Counted from the first letter of the stretch, positions 36,934-46,350 are shown. The stretch is 64,000 nt of DNA from Lutispora thermophila DSM 19022 (GCF_900142105.1 NZ_FQZS01000006.1:62001-126000); one strand, 5' to 3'. The notes: generated from the sequence alone by a model not told the origin. Numbers and translations are program-made.

Positions 36934-37991
36934 AAACTGCTGTCATAGCTATTACGAAAAAAGGAATTGAACTGGCAAAAAGAATTGGTGGATCCATGAA
37001 GGCTGATGTTTTTGTAAAAAATGACACATTTGACAAAGTTGTTGAAAATGGTTCGCCTGTTCCTAGAAAACCTCTTGCTGCTGATTTTAAGAATGTGATG
37101 GAAAAGCTGTTCAATGATTATGAGGCTTTGATCTGTATCATGGCCTGCGGAATAGTTGTCAGAAGTATTGCTCCATATTTGAAGAGCAAGCAATTGGACC
37201 CTGCTGTAGTGGTGGTAGACGAACTGGGGAGATTTGCTATCAGTCTCATTTCAGGTCATATCGGCGGTGCCAACAGGTTGGCAGAAAAAGTTGCTGCTGC
37301 TATAGGGGCTGCGCCGGTAATAACTACTGCCACAGATATTAACAGAGTTGTTGCTTTTGACGAGTTGGCATTAATGAACAACTGTGCTATTGAAAATATA
37401 GGTAACTTGAAATATATAAGCTCTGAACTGGTCAATGGGGGCAAGATCTGCCTATTAAGCCATTGCAAGCTAAAGGGAGTGCTTCCGAATAACATTGAAC
37501 TTTATGATCCGGAGCATTCGTATGAAGCTGCAGTTATTTTGTCAAACCAGCGTGAAACGCCTGTCATTGCTGAAAAAATTCTTTATTTAAGGCCTAAAAA
37601 TCTAATTATTGGTATAGGCTGTAAAAGAGGAAAAACACGGCAGGAAATAAAAAATGCAGTAATGGATTTTATGACAAAGAGCGGTAAAAGCCTGCTGTCA
37701 GTCCGATGTATTGCATCCATCAATTTGAAATCAGAGGAAAAAGGTATTAATGAATTTTCTAAAGAAATGAGAATACCCTTTAAGACCTTTTCCGTTGATG
37801 AGATAAAAAGAATAGAGTATCAGTTTTTTTGTTCGGATTTTGTAAGAAAAACTACCGGTGTCGGAAATGTAGCCGAAGCTTGTGCCGTACTTGCAGGTAC
37901 TGATGCAAAATTGATTTACCCAAAGACTGTTTATGACGGTATAACTCTTGCGTTGGCGGAGGAGGAGCTGGAAGTTTATCTAAAATGTTAA
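36930..37991 (+). CDS. cbiG: Cobalt-precorrin-5A hydrolase CbiG
   Basis: 353 residues. Opens the delta-lactone formed in the anaerobic pathway and releases acetaldehyde. N-terminal domain MKTAVIAITKKGIELAKRIG, central LICIMACGIVVRSIAPYL and SLISGHIGGANRLAEKVAA, C-terminal LIIGIGCKRGKTRQEI and TTGVGNVAEACAVLAG. Full three-domain length. It follows cbiF with a four-base overlap. Confidence 0.95.
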   Translation: MKTAVIAITKKGIELAKRIGGSMKADVFVKNDTFDKVVENGSPVPRKPLAADFKNVMEKLFNDYEALICIMACGIVVRSIAPYLKSKQLDPAVVVVDELGRFAISLISGHIGGANRLAEKVAAAIGAAPVITTATDINRVVAFDELALMNNCAIENIGNLKYISSELVNGGKICLLSHCKLKGVLPNNIELYDPEHSYEAAVILSNQRETPVIAEKILYLRPKNLIIGIGCKRGKTRQEIKNAVMDFMTKSGKSLLSVRCIASINLKSEEKGINEFSKEMRIPFKTFSVDEIKRIEYQFFCSDFVRKTTGVGNVAEACAVLAGTDAKLIYPKTVYDGITLALAEEELEVYLKC

Positions 37992-38031
37992 AGAAATATT
38001 ATGTAAGAATGAATAACTTTGAGGTGATACT

Positions 38032-38763
38032 ATGGGCAAGATTTTTGTAATAGGAATGGGTCCTGGGGGGCTGAAGGATATGAGCCCTAGGGCTAGAAAA
38101 GCAATAGAAGTAGCTGATTTGGTTGTAGGCTACAGCGCATATCTGGATCTGTTACAGGAACATTTTTTGGGGAAGCAGTTTATAAAGTCGGGAATGACAC
38201 GGGAAGTTGAACGCTGCAAGCTGGTGCTGGAAAAGGCTTTGGAGGGACACAATGTTGCGCTCGTTAGCAGTGGAGACAGCGGAATTTATGGAATGGCAGG
38301 AATCATGCTGGAGGTTGTCAATAAATCAGGCAGCAATATAGATGTGGAAGTGATACCGGGAATTACCGCAGCGTCAGCAGCAGCGGCTGTTCTTGGTGCA
38401 CCTATTATGCATGACTTTGCTGTAATAAGTTTAAGCGATCTTATGACTCCATGGGAGTTGATAAGCAAAAGAATTGAATATGCTGCACAAGGAGACTTTG
38501 TCATTTGTCTGTATAATCCAAAGAGCAAAAATCGCAGTGGCTATATTAACATAGCAAGGGATATCGTCATGAAATACAGAGATGCGAATACTCCTGTAGG
38601 CATTGTGAAAAATGTAGGAAGAACTGGACAGACCAGTGTTATAGCCACATTGGAGAATATGCTGAATAATGAAATTGATATGTTTACAGTTGTGTTGATA
38701 GGAAACTCACAAACTTATATTGAAAAAGGAAAGATGATAACCCCTAGAGGGTATAGATTGTAA
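38032..38763 (+). CDS. cbiH: Cobalt-factor III / precorrin-3B C17-methyltransferase CbiH
   Basis: 243 residues. IFVIGMGPGGLKDMSPRARK is the CbiH/CobJ form of the SAM-site loop; ADLVVGYSAYLDLL, VSSGDSGIYGMAGIMLE, VIPGITAASAAAAVLGAP and FVICLYNPKSKNRSGYI follow. It methylates C17 with ring contraction. GAGGTGAT precedes the ATG. Confidence 0.95.
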   Translation: MGKIFVIGMGPGGLKDMSPRARKAIEVADLVVGYSAYLDLLQEHFLGKQFIKSGMTREVERCKLVLEKALEGHNVALVSSGDSGIYGMAGIMLEVVNKSGSNIDVEVIPGITAASAAAAVLGAPIMHDFAVISLSDLMTPWELISKRIEYAAQGDFVICLYNPKSKNRSGYINIARDIVMKYRDANTPVGIVKNVGRTGQTSVIATLENMLNNEIDMFTVVLIGNSQTYIEKGKMITPRGYRL

Positions 38764-38787
38764 CAACAAAAGGAAAAGAGGGATAAG

Positions 38788-39558
38788 ATGGCGGATGCTA
38801 TGGTGATAGCAGGGACATCCGATGCAAAGCAGATTATAAATAAGCTTTTAAAAAAGGATATAAGTGTGATTGCAACTGTAGCAACAGGTTATGGAAGCCA
38901 GCTTCTTGAGAGGCATCCTAAGCTTCAAGTTCATGAGGGAAGATTGTCGGAAGCGAAAATTGCCAACTTGCTGGTGAAATCAAAAGTCAAATGTCTTATC
39001 GATGCATCCCATCCCTTTGCAAAGGAGATTTCCGTTAACTCTATGAAAGCCTGTATTGCGGCAAAGATACCTTATTTGAGATTTGAACGTAATGGAATTG
39101 CTGCTTCGGAAAAAGAGAAAGTAGTCCATGTTGATGATTTTTTGCAGGCAGCACGGAAGGCGGCATTGATGGAAGGAAACATTCTACTGACTATTGGCAG
39201 CAACAATGTGGAAGTCTTCACTGCAAACATCCCGGATTACAAGAGAAGGCTCTTTGTTCGAGTTTTACCTGAAAGCGGAGTACTTGCAAAATGCGAGGCA
39301 GCAGGTCTAAATGCATCAAACATTATAGCCATGAAAGGCCCATTTTCTGAAGAAATGAATTATGAAATGATTAGATATTGTGATGCCCGTGTATTGGTGA
39401 CAAAAGACAGCGGAAATGCCGGTGGAGTGGAGGATAAACTTAAGGCCGCAAGAAAAGCAGGTATTGACGTTATTTTGATAAAAAGGCCGTACATTCAATA
39501 CGGCTATATAGTTAGCACCATAGATGGGACTATAGAATATGTTGAAAAGCATATTTGA
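38788..39558 (+). CDS. cbiJ: Cobalt-precorrin-6A reductase CbiJ
   Basis: 256 residues. MVIAGTSDAKQIINKLL dinucleotide-binding start, CLIDASHPFAKEISVNS, PYLRFER, LTIGSNNVEVF, VRVLPESGVLAKCEAAGL, IIAMKGPFSEEMN and LVTKDSGNAGGVEDKLKAA are CbiJ/CobK family blocks. It performs the NAD(P)H-dependent ring reduction. AAAAGAGGG precedes the ATG. Confidence 0.94.
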   Translation: MADAMVIAGTSDAKQIINKLLKKDISVIATVATGYGSQLLERHPKLQVHEGRLSEAKIANLLVKSKVKCLIDASHPFAKEISVNSMKACIAAKIPYLRFERNGIAASEKEKVVHVDDFLQAARKAALMEGNILLTIGSNNVEVFTANIPDYKRRLFVRVLPESGVLAKCEAAGLNASNIIAMKGPFSEEMNYEMIRYCDARVLVTKDSGNAGGVEDKLKAARKAGIDVILIKRPYIQYGYIVSTIDGTIEYVEKHI

Positions 39559-39589
39559 CATGCTAGGACAGTGGTGAAAGGATTAAAAG

Positions 39590-39727
39590 ATGAATAAAGT
39601 TTTATATCTCGTACATGAAATTGAAAGAAAAGAAACTGAAATTAATAAAATCAAGCGGAAGCATCCCCATATGGAAGCAGGATGGACTGTTATCGAGGAG
39701 GTGGTGACAAAACAGAGGACAATATAG
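39590..39727 (+). CDS. Small 45-residue ORF inside the cbi operon
   Basis: An ATG with AAAGGA seven bases upstream opens a 45-codon frame (MNKVLYLVHEIERKETEINK, then IKRKHPHMEAGWTVIEEVVT and a short tail) between cbiJ and cbiA. It is Lys/Glu-rich with an amphipathic helical look, no membrane segment and no Cys. I do not recognise it. It could be a genuine small protein of corrin synthesis or of the operon, or the remnant of a gene. It is co-directional and co-transcribed by position. Confidence 0.5.
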   Translation: MNKVLYLVHEIERKETEINKIKRKHPHMEAGWTVIEEVVTKQRTI

Positions 39728-39773
39728 TATATAGAATAAGATTTTGAATTAGCAATGGGAGTAGATAATAAGT

Positions 39774-41186
39774 ATGAGTATACCTAAAATTGTAATTGCT
39801 GGATCAAACAGCGGTTGTGGCAAGACAACAGTGTCCATTGGAATAATGGGTGCATTGTCAGCTGAAGGATTAACAGTACAACCTTTTAAAGTGGGACCTG
39901 ACTACATTGATCCCATGTTTCATACCTTTGTCACGGGTAATGCCTCAAGAAACCTTGACAGTTGGATGATGGATGAGAGTACTGTCTCACACATTTTTTT
40001 AAGAAATATAAGCAATGCGGATATTGCTGTTATAGAAGGTGTCATGGGGATGTATGACGGCTATGGCGGATATGATGGAGTGGGAAGCACTGCTCATGTA
40101 GCCAAGATAATTGATGCACCGGTAATTCTTGTGGTAAATGGAGAAGGTATGTCCTTAAGCATAGTTCCCCTCATTAAAGGGTTCATGGATTTTGATGAAG
40201 GGGTAAAGATAAGGGGTGTAATAATAAATAACATAAAAAGTGAAGCACACTTCAGGTTACTGAAGGATACTATCGAAGATCATCTGGATATTACTGTAAT
40301 CGGTTATTTGAAAAATATGCCGGAGATAAGCTTAGCAAGCAGGCATCTTGGACTGGTTCCAGAAGATGAAATAGGAGATTTGAAGCAGAAGGTCACTCTG
40401 CTTTCTGAGGAATTGAAAAAGACTGTTGATTTGGAGCTCTTGCAAAAAATCGCTGTTGAGGGTGTGATGTTTGATAAAGAAAAAACTGAAGTACTGGAGC
40501 ATGATGTGCGGTTTTCTGTAAAACCTCTTTCTTCGGTAGTCAGAATTGCGGTAGCCAGGGATAATGCCTTCAATTTTTACTACAGAGATAACCTGGATTT
40601 GCTGGAAATGCTGGGAGCGGAACTGGTATATTTCAGCCCCCTAAATGACATTCAGCTTCCTGATGGAATCAGCGGGCTCTATTTAGGTGGTGGTTACCCT
40701 GAAGTTTTTGCAGCCCGGCTTGAGGAAAATACAAGCATGAGGAAGAGCATCAGAAGCCGGATTATGAGTGGCTTGCCTACCTATGCCGAATGTGGCGGAC
40801 TTATGTACCTATCAGAAGGTATAATAAACAGCAACGGAGAAATATATAGCATGGCAGGAGTAATCCCTGGCATAAGCAGGATGACTAAGTCATTACAAAG
40901 ATTCGGATATATTGAAATCGATATTGTTGAAGATAATGTTCTTGCAGTAAAGGGTGAGAAAATAAGAGGACATGAATTTCATTATTCCATCACTGAAGTA
41001 AATGAGGATATCCCTACCTGCTATAGTATCAAAAAAAGTAAAAGGAACAGTGAAACAAGGATCTGGAAATGTGGATTTAAATTGCATAACCTGCTGGCAG
41101 GCTATCCCCATCTACATTTCTGGAGTAATCCAAGCTTTGCTGAAAGATTTGTGAAAAGCTGTCTGGGGTTTGGAGAAAAGAGATAA
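39774..41186 (+). CDS. cbiA: Cobyrinate a,c-diamide synthase CbiA
   Basis: 470 residues. ATP- and glutamine-dependent amidation of the a and c carboxylates. N-terminal dethiobiotin-synthetase-like ATPase domain (IAGSNSGCGKTTVSIGIMG P-loop; VGPDYIDPMFHTFVTG; IEGVMGMYDG) and C-terminal class I glutamine amidotransferase domain with nucleophile Cys in PTYAECGGLMYLSE and His in IRGHEFHYS. The start ATG at 39774 lies after GGGAG. It precedes cbiP by 15 bp. Confidence 0.96.
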   Translation: MSIPKIVIAGSNSGCGKTTVSIGIMGALSAEGLTVQPFKVGPDYIDPMFHTFVTGNASRNLDSWMMDESTVSHIFLRNISNADIAVIEGVMGMYDGYGGYDGVGSTAHVAKIIDAPVILVVNGEGMSLSIVPLIKGFMDFDEGVKIRGVIINNIKSEAHFRLLKDTIEDHLDITVIGYLKNMPEISLASRHLGLVPEDEIGDLKQKVTLLSEELKKTVDLELLQKIAVEGVMFDKEKTEVLEHDVRFSVKPLSSVVRIAVARDNAFNFYYRDNLDLLEMLGAELVYFSPLNDIQLPDGISGLYLGGGYPEVFAARLEENTSMRKSIRSRIMSGLPTYAECGGLMYLSEGIINSNGEIYSMAGVIPGISRMTKSLQRFGYIEIDIVEDNVLAVKGEKIRGHEFHYSITEVNEDIPTCYSIKKSKRNSETRIWKCGFKLHNLLAGYPHLHFWSNPSFAERFVKSCLGFGEKR

Positions 41187-41201
41187 GGGGTTGATTTTAA
41201 T

Positions 41202-42722
41202 ATGAAAGCAAAATGTATTATGGTACAAGGAACGGCATCATCTGTGGGTAAAAGTCTTATTGTGGCCGGCTTGTGCAGAATATTCCATCAGGATGGATAT
41301 AAGGTGGTACCATTCAAATCTCAGAATATGGCGTTGAATTCATATATCACGAAGGAAGGCAAGGAAATGGGACGAGCTCAGGTAGTGCAGGCGGAAGCGG
41401 CTGGTATTGAACCTTCGGTGGATATGAATCCCATACTTCTGAAGCCTACTACAGATAAAACGACACAGGTAATCATCAGCGGAAAAGTATATGGAAATAT
41501 GTCAGCTGTCCAGTATCATGAGTTCAAACCGCAGCTCGCAGAGATGGTCCGTGATGTATATAACAGACTTGCTGAAAAAAATGATATCATAGTCATTGAA
41601 GGGGCAGGAAGCCCCGCTGAAATAAATTTGAGAGACAAGGATATAGTAAATATGGGAATGGCAGAAATAGCTGATGCGTCTGTAATCCTTGTAGGTGACA
41701 TTGACAGAGGAGGGGTTTTTGCATCGCTGGCTGGAACCATGCTGCTTTTGACAGAGAGTGAAAAAGCTAGAGTAAAAGGTGTTATTATAAACAAGTTCAG
41801 AGGGGATGTGAAAATACTTGAGCCAGGCATAAAAATGCTGGAAGATATCATCAAAGTTCCTGTATTGGGAGTCATCCCATATACAAGATTGAACATAGAA
41901 GATGAAGACAGTGTTGCTGAAAGATTCAGCCAAAAAGAGGTCACAAATTGTGAAGAAATAGATATAGTTGTCATAAAGCTACCTCATATATCAAATTTTA
42001 CTGATTTCAATGCTTTGGAGAACATAAAAGGAGCCAAGGTCAGGTATGTTGATCGGGTGGCTAATATTGGGAATCCTGATATGCTAATTCTTCCGGGTTC
42101 GAAAAATACTATTGAGGATCTTTTGTTTTTAAGGAAATCTGGTATAGAAAAGGAAATATACAGGCTTCATGATTCCGGTACCGTTATATATGGCATCTGC
42201 GGAGGATATCAGATGCTTGGAGTGGAGATAGCAGATCCTTACCATACTGAATCCAGTCTGGAAAAGATAAAAGGTATAGGTCTTTTAAAAATGAAAACTG
42301 TTTTTCAACCGGAAAAAGTAACCACACAGATAAAGGCTTTAATAAATGCTAATGATGGAATTCTGGAAGGCCTTAATGGAATAATGGTGGAAGGTTATGA
42401 AATACATATGGGTACTACTGAGTTTTTAGAAAATTGTACACCATATCTAACTATCTGTTCTGTATTTGGTCACAACCATATAAAGGTGGATGGAGTAAGA
42501 AACGGAGATGTGCTAGGCACATATATACATGGTATATTTGACAATATGGACTTTACTATGGGACTGATAAACAATTTAAGGAAAAGAAAAGGCTTGGAAA
42601 AAGTGGATGGTCCTATTGAGAGTTTTAAAGAGTTCAAGGAGGAGCAGTATAATAAACTTGCCAGCTTACTTAGAGAGAATCTGGACATGGATAGGATTTA
42701 CAAAATTTTAAATAGATCCTGA
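41202..42722 (+). CDS. cbiP: Cobyric acid synthase CbiP (CobQ)
   Basis: 506 residues. Amidates the b, d, e and g carboxylates of adenosylcobyrinate diamide. N-terminal ATPase domain: MVQGTASSVGKSLIVAGLCR, VPFKSQNMALNSY, IEGAGSPAEINLRDKDIVNM, VGDIDRGGVFASLAGT. C-terminal amidotransferase domain: nucleophile in YGICGGYQMLG and His in GTYIHGIFDN. Last gene of the operon. Genes for cobalt chelation, adenosylation (cobA), cbiB and nucleotide-loop assembly (cobU/S/T/C) are not in the window and must be elsewhere or absent. Confidence 0.96.
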   Translation: MKAKCIMVQGTASSVGKSLIVAGLCRIFHQDGYKVVPFKSQNMALNSYITKEGKEMGRAQVVQAEAAGIEPSVDMNPILLKPTTDKTTQVIISGKVYGNMSAVQYHEFKPQLAEMVRDVYNRLAEKNDIIVIEGAGSPAEINLRDKDIVNMGMAEIADASVILVGDIDRGGVFASLAGTMLLLTESEKARVKGVIINKFRGDVKILEPGIKMLEDIIKVPVLGVIPYTRLNIEDEDSVAERFSQKEVTNCEEIDIVVIKLPHISNFTDFNALENIKGAKVRYVDRVANIGNPDMLILPGSKNTIEDLLFLRKSGIEKEIYRLHDSGTVIYGICGGYQMLGVEIADPYHTESSLEKIKGIGLLKMKTVFQPEKVTTQIKALINANDGILEGLNGIMVEGYEIHMGTTEFLENCTPYLTICSVFGHNHIKVDGVRNGDVLGTYIHGIFDNMDFTMGLINNLRKRKGLEKVDGPIESFKEFKEEQYNKLASLLRENLDMDRIYKILNRS

Positions 42723-42786
42723 TGAACATGCTAAGATATATTATTAATAAGCTTTATCAGGATTGGCAATATCACCTTTGATTTGG

Positions 42787-42850
42787 AAGGAGCAAAGCTT
42801 GATTACTGTTTTATTGCTTGATATAATATAGCTTTGTTCCTTATTTATTT
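42787..42850 (+). terminator. Terminator of the cbi operon
   Basis: AAGGAGCAAAGCT (42787-42799) pairs with AGCTTTGTTCCTT (42830-42842), with one wobble pair and a 30-nt loop, followed by ATTTATTTT. The remaining DNA to 42950 has no gene. Confidence 0.6.
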
Positions 42851-42950
42851 TGGAGAAGATATTGAAGGATTAACAGGCTTTGTTGGAGACTTGCCAAATA
42901 TATAAAGTGATTTGATGTAATTGGTCGGAGAATAGCAAGGACATATAGTG

Positions 42951-42979
42951 TTGACACAATATGTTGTATATGGTAGTAT
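42951..42979 (+). promoter_or_regulatory. Promoter of nrdDG
   Basis: TTGACA (42951-42956), a 17-bp spacer, and TAGTAT (42974-42979), 20 bp before the riboswitch. Confidence 0.8.
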
Positions 42980-42998
42980 CAAGATAACTAAATATTGT

Positions 42999-43160
42999 TA
43001 TTGCAGGTGACTGTTGAGAACAGTTTAAAAGGGAATCAGGTGAAATTCCTGAACGGTCCCGCCGCTGTGATGGTGAGACATCTCATGGTAAATCCACTGG
43101 ATGAGTTCCGGGAAGGAATGAGGTGTCGATGAACCAGAGTCAGAAGACCTGCCTGTAATG
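42999..43160 (+). promoter_or_regulatory. Cobalamin riboswitch 2 (nrdDG)
   Basis: P1 arms ATTGCAGG and CCTGTAAT enclose GGGAATCAGG...CCTGA, ACGGTCCCGCCGCTGTGA, ATCCACTGG, GGAAGG, and the B12 box GTCAGAAGACCTGCC. The following hairpin (43164-43197) is nearly identical to that after riboswitch 1, including ACTCTACGAGCGATAG. With the terminator at 43248 it should silence nrdDG when cobalamin is plentiful. Confidence 0.96.
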
Positions 43161-43247
43161 TTACACCATAGACTCTACGAGCGATAGAGGGGGTGTGGGA
43201 TGCTTATATGAGTAGATGGATCAGCATAAGTATTCTATATGCAACGG

Positions 43248-43274
43248 CCTCTTGACCTTTGTCGGGAGGTTTTA
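43248..43274 (+). terminator. Riboswitch-controlled terminator before nrdD
   Basis: CCTCTTGAC (43248-43256) pairs with GTCGGGAGG (43261-43269), followed by TTTTA. Nine pairs including two wobbles. Confidence 0.8.
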
Positions 43275-43323
43275 TCTATTATAAAACATATAAAACTCAG
43301 TTAAGAAGAAGGTGCAAAGTTAA

Positions 43324-45648
43324 ATGATTACAAAAATCAGGAAGAGAGACGGAAGGGAAGTACCTTTCAATATTGAGAAAATAACAAATGCCATATTCAA
43401 AGCCACCAGAGCTGCTGGAGAGGAAGATTATGCAACAGCTATGGCTTTGGCGGAAAAAGTGGTGGAACAGTTACATAAAGATCCGGATAAAAAAGTTCCA
43501 GGAGTTGAAGAAATTCAGGATATTGTTGAAAGAGTTCTGATTGAAGAGGGACATGCCAAAACCGCCAAGGAATACATACTATACAGAGCTGAACGGACAC
43601 GCATCAGAGAGATGAATACTAGGTTAATGAAGATATATGAAGAATTAACCTTCAAAGAATCCAAGGATAATGATTTGAAACGGGAAAATGCAAATATTGA
43701 TGGTGATACGGCTATGGGAACTATGCTAAAATATGGTTCCGAAGGTGCAAAACAGTTTTATGAAATGTTTATTTTAAGGCCCGAACATGCAAAAGCTCAT
43801 AAAGATGGCGATATTCACATACACGATTTGGATTTTCTTACTCTCACCACCACCTGTTGCCAAATAGATGTAGTGAAACTTTTCAAAGGCGGTTTCAGCA
43901 CAGGACACGGGCATTTGAGAGAGCCAAACGATATTCACAGCTATTCTGCCTTGGCATGCATAGCTATACAGTCCAATCAAAATGATCAACATGGAGGGCA
44001 AAGCATACCCAATTTCGATTATGGAATGGCTTTAGGTGTGGCAAAAACATACGCAAGGCTTTATAAGCAGAATCTAGCGAAGGCTTTGGAATTATTAGCT
44101 GGCTATGAAAATGCCATCACACTGGTTGAAACTGTTTCAAAAAGAATAGCAGACGGAGACAATGTTTATCCAATGTTAGTTCCAAATGAAACATATGTTG
44201 AGCTAGAGAAAAGACACCTTATGGAATTTGTATCCGATGCTTCTATTATCCAAAAGGCACAGAACTTTGCAGCTGAAAAGGCACTGGCTGAAACAGACAG
44301 GAATACATACCAGGCTATGGAAGCTTTTATTCACAATTTGAATACAATGCACAGCAGAGCAGGAGCTCAGGTGCCTTTTAGCTCCATCAATTATGGCACG
44401 GATACCTCCCCGGAGGGCAGGATGGTTATTAAAAATCTCCTTCTTGCTACCGAAGCAGGTCTAGGAAATGGAGAAACACCTATATTCCCTGTACACATTT
44501 TTAAAGTTAAAGAAGGGATAAATTATAATCCTGAGGATCCGAACTATGACATGTTCAAGCTTGCCTGCAGAGTAAGCGCTAAAAGACTGTTTCCTAACTT
44601 TTCATTTTTGGATGCACCTTTTAACCTTAAATACTATAAGCCGGGACGGCCTGAAACGGAAATAGCATACATGGGATGCAGAACAAGAGTAATAGGCAAT
44701 GTTTACGATCCTTCCAGAGAAATAGTAAATGGAAGAGGAAATTTGAGCTTTACAACCATAAATTTGCCGAGGCTTGCTTTAAAAAGCAATGGAGACATAA
44801 ACATGTTCTTTGATGAACTGGATAAAAAAATAGATTTGGTAATCGATCAGCTTTTGGAGAGGTTTGAGATACAAGCTCGAAAGAAAGTAAAGAACTATCC
44901 TTTCCTTATGGGTCAGGGAGTATGGATAGACTCTGATAAGCTTGGCTGGGAGGATGAGGTAAGAGAAGTTCTTAGGCATGGAACCCTCACAACAGGTTTT
45001 ATCGGACTAGCTGAATGTCTAAAGTCTTTAATTGGCAAACATCATGGCGAATCTGAAGAAGCCCAGAAGCTAGGCTTGAAGATAATAGGTCACATGCGGA
45101 AACGTATGGATGAAGCCAGTAAAAAATACAACATGAACTTTACTCTCATTGCAACTCCCGCTGAAGGTCTTTCAGGCAGATTTGTCAAGATAGACAGAGA
45201 AATGTTTGGTTCTATTGAAGGTATTACTGACAGAAAATATTACACCAATAGTTTTCATGTTCCGGTGTACTATGAAATAAGCGCTTTTGATAAGATAAGG
45301 ATTGAAGCTCCCTATCACGAGTTGACCAATGCTGGGCATATTACATATGTTGAAGTGGATGGGGATCCGACACAAAATCTAAAAGCTTTTGAAAAAATTA
45401 TCAGAGCTATGAAAGAAGCAGGTATAGGATATGGATCTATAAATCATCCGGTTGATAGAGATCCTATGTGCGGATTTACCGGAATTATCGGCAATACATG
45501 TCCCTTCTGCGGCCGTGAAGAAGGAGATGTAAAGTTTGAAAGGATAAGACGTATTACCGGATACCTTGTAGGTACAATAGAAAGATTTAATGATGCAAAG
45601 AGAGCTGAAGAACATGACAGAGTCAGACATATGTCCTTCTGTAGGTAG
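43324..45648 (+). CDS. nrdD: Anaerobic (class III) ribonucleoside-triphosphate reductase NrdD
   Basis: 774 residues. Oxygen-sensitive glycyl-radical enzyme that makes deoxyribonucleotides without B12. N-terminal ATP-cone (MITKIRKRDGREVPFNIEKI, KVPGVEEIQDIVERVL), catalytic barrel, C-terminal zinc site with two Cys pairs (DPMCGFTG and NTCPFCGREE) and the glycyl-radical loop RRITGYLVGT near the end. Full length. GAAGGTG lies upstream of the ATG. It sits behind cobalamin riboswitch 2 and before its activase gene nrdG. Confidence 0.97.
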   Translation: MITKIRKRDGREVPFNIEKITNAIFKATRAAGEEDYATAMALAEKVVEQLHKDPDKKVPGVEEIQDIVERVLIEEGHAKTAKEYILYRAERTRIREMNTRLMKIYEELTFKESKDNDLKRENANIDGDTAMGTMLKYGSEGAKQFYEMFILRPEHAKAHKDGDIHIHDLDFLTLTTTCCQIDVVKLFKGGFSTGHGHLREPNDIHSYSALACIAIQSNQNDQHGGQSIPNFDYGMALGVAKTYARLYKQNLAKALELLAGYENAITLVETVSKRIADGDNVYPMLVPNETYVELEKRHLMEFVSDASIIQKAQNFAAEKALAETDRNTYQAMEAFIHNLNTMHSRAGAQVPFSSINYGTDTSPEGRMVIKNLLLATEAGLGNGETPIFPVHIFKVKEGINYNPEDPNYDMFKLACRVSAKRLFPNFSFLDAPFNLKYYKPGRPETEIAYMGCRTRVIGNVYDPSREIVNGRGNLSFTTINLPRLALKSNGDINMFFDELDKKIDLVIDQLLERFEIQARKKVKNYPFLMGQGVWIDSDKLGWEDEVREVLRHGTLTTGFIGLAECLKSLIGKHHGESEEAQKLGLKIIGHMRKRMDEASKKYNMNFTLIATPAEGLSGRFVKIDREMFGSIEGITDRKYYTNSFHVPVYYEISAFDKIRIEAPYHELTNAGHITYVEVDGDPTQNLKAFEKIIRAMKEAGIGYGSINHPVDRDPMCGFTGIIGNTCPFCGREEGDVKFERIRRITGYLVGTIERFNDAKRAEEHDRVRHMSFCR

Positions 45649-45703
45649 ACTAATGATATATGTGTATTGTAATAAGCATTTTTATATATAAATTGGTGAT
45701 TTT

Positions 45704-46210
45704 ATGGAAACTTATATAAGAATTGCAGGAATAATAAAAGAGTCAATTGTAGATGGACCGGGAATACGAATGGTGGTTTTTGCACAGGGGTGTAAACATA
45801 AATGTCCTGGTTGTCACAACCCTGAAACCCACTCTTTTGATGGAGGTACATTGGTAACAGTTGATTCAGTACTTGAACAAGCAAAAGCAAATCCGTTGTT
45901 GGACGGTATCACATTCAGCGGAGGTGAACCCTTTGAGCAGGCGGAGGCCTTTGCAATTCTCGCTCAGAAAGCAAAAAAGCTTAATCTTGATATAATGACT
46001 TATACCGGTTACACCTATGAATATATTCTGGAGAATTCGTCAAAACATAAGGGTTGGGATGAATTGCTTGATGAAACCGACATACTGGTGGATGGCAGGT
46101 ATGAAAAGGATAAAAGAAATTTACTTTTGAAATTCCGAGGCTCAGAAAACCAGAGGATCATTGATGTTAAAAAGTCAAAAATCGAAAATAGAATTGTTAT
46201 AATGGATTAA
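45704..46210 (+). CDS. nrdG: Anaerobic ribonucleotide-reductase-activating protein NrdG
   Basis: 168 residues. Radical-SAM activase with the CxxxCxxC cluster motif in AQGCKHKCPGCHNPETH and the SAM-binding FSGGEPFEQAE. It abstracts hydrogen from the NrdD glycine to form the radical. Co-transcribed with nrdD (55-bp gap), GGTGAT before the ATG, strong terminator downstream. Confidence 0.97.
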   Translation: METYIRIAGIIKESIVDGPGIRMVVFAQGCKHKCPGCHNPETHSFDGGTLVTVDSVLEQAKANPLLDGITFSGGEPFEQAEAFAILAQKAKKLNLDIMTYTGYTYEYILENSSKHKGWDELLDETDILVDGRYEKDKRNLLLKFRGSENQRIIDVKKSKIENRIVIMD

Positions 46211-46227
46211 ATAATGATGAAATAGCG

Positions 46228-46272
46228 AACAAAGCAAGTATACTTAATTGGGTGTGCTTGCTTTGTTTTTTC
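46228..46272 (+). terminator. Terminator of nrdDG
   Basis: AACAAAGCAAG (46228-46238) pairs with CTTGCTTTGTT (46257-46267), followed by a T run. Confidence 0.9.
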
Positions 46273-46350
46273 TATATCCTAATTTTATGCATAGGTTGCG
46301 TCTGATAGTTATAAGTGTTATAACTATTGTGGCAACTGTGTATAAAAGAT

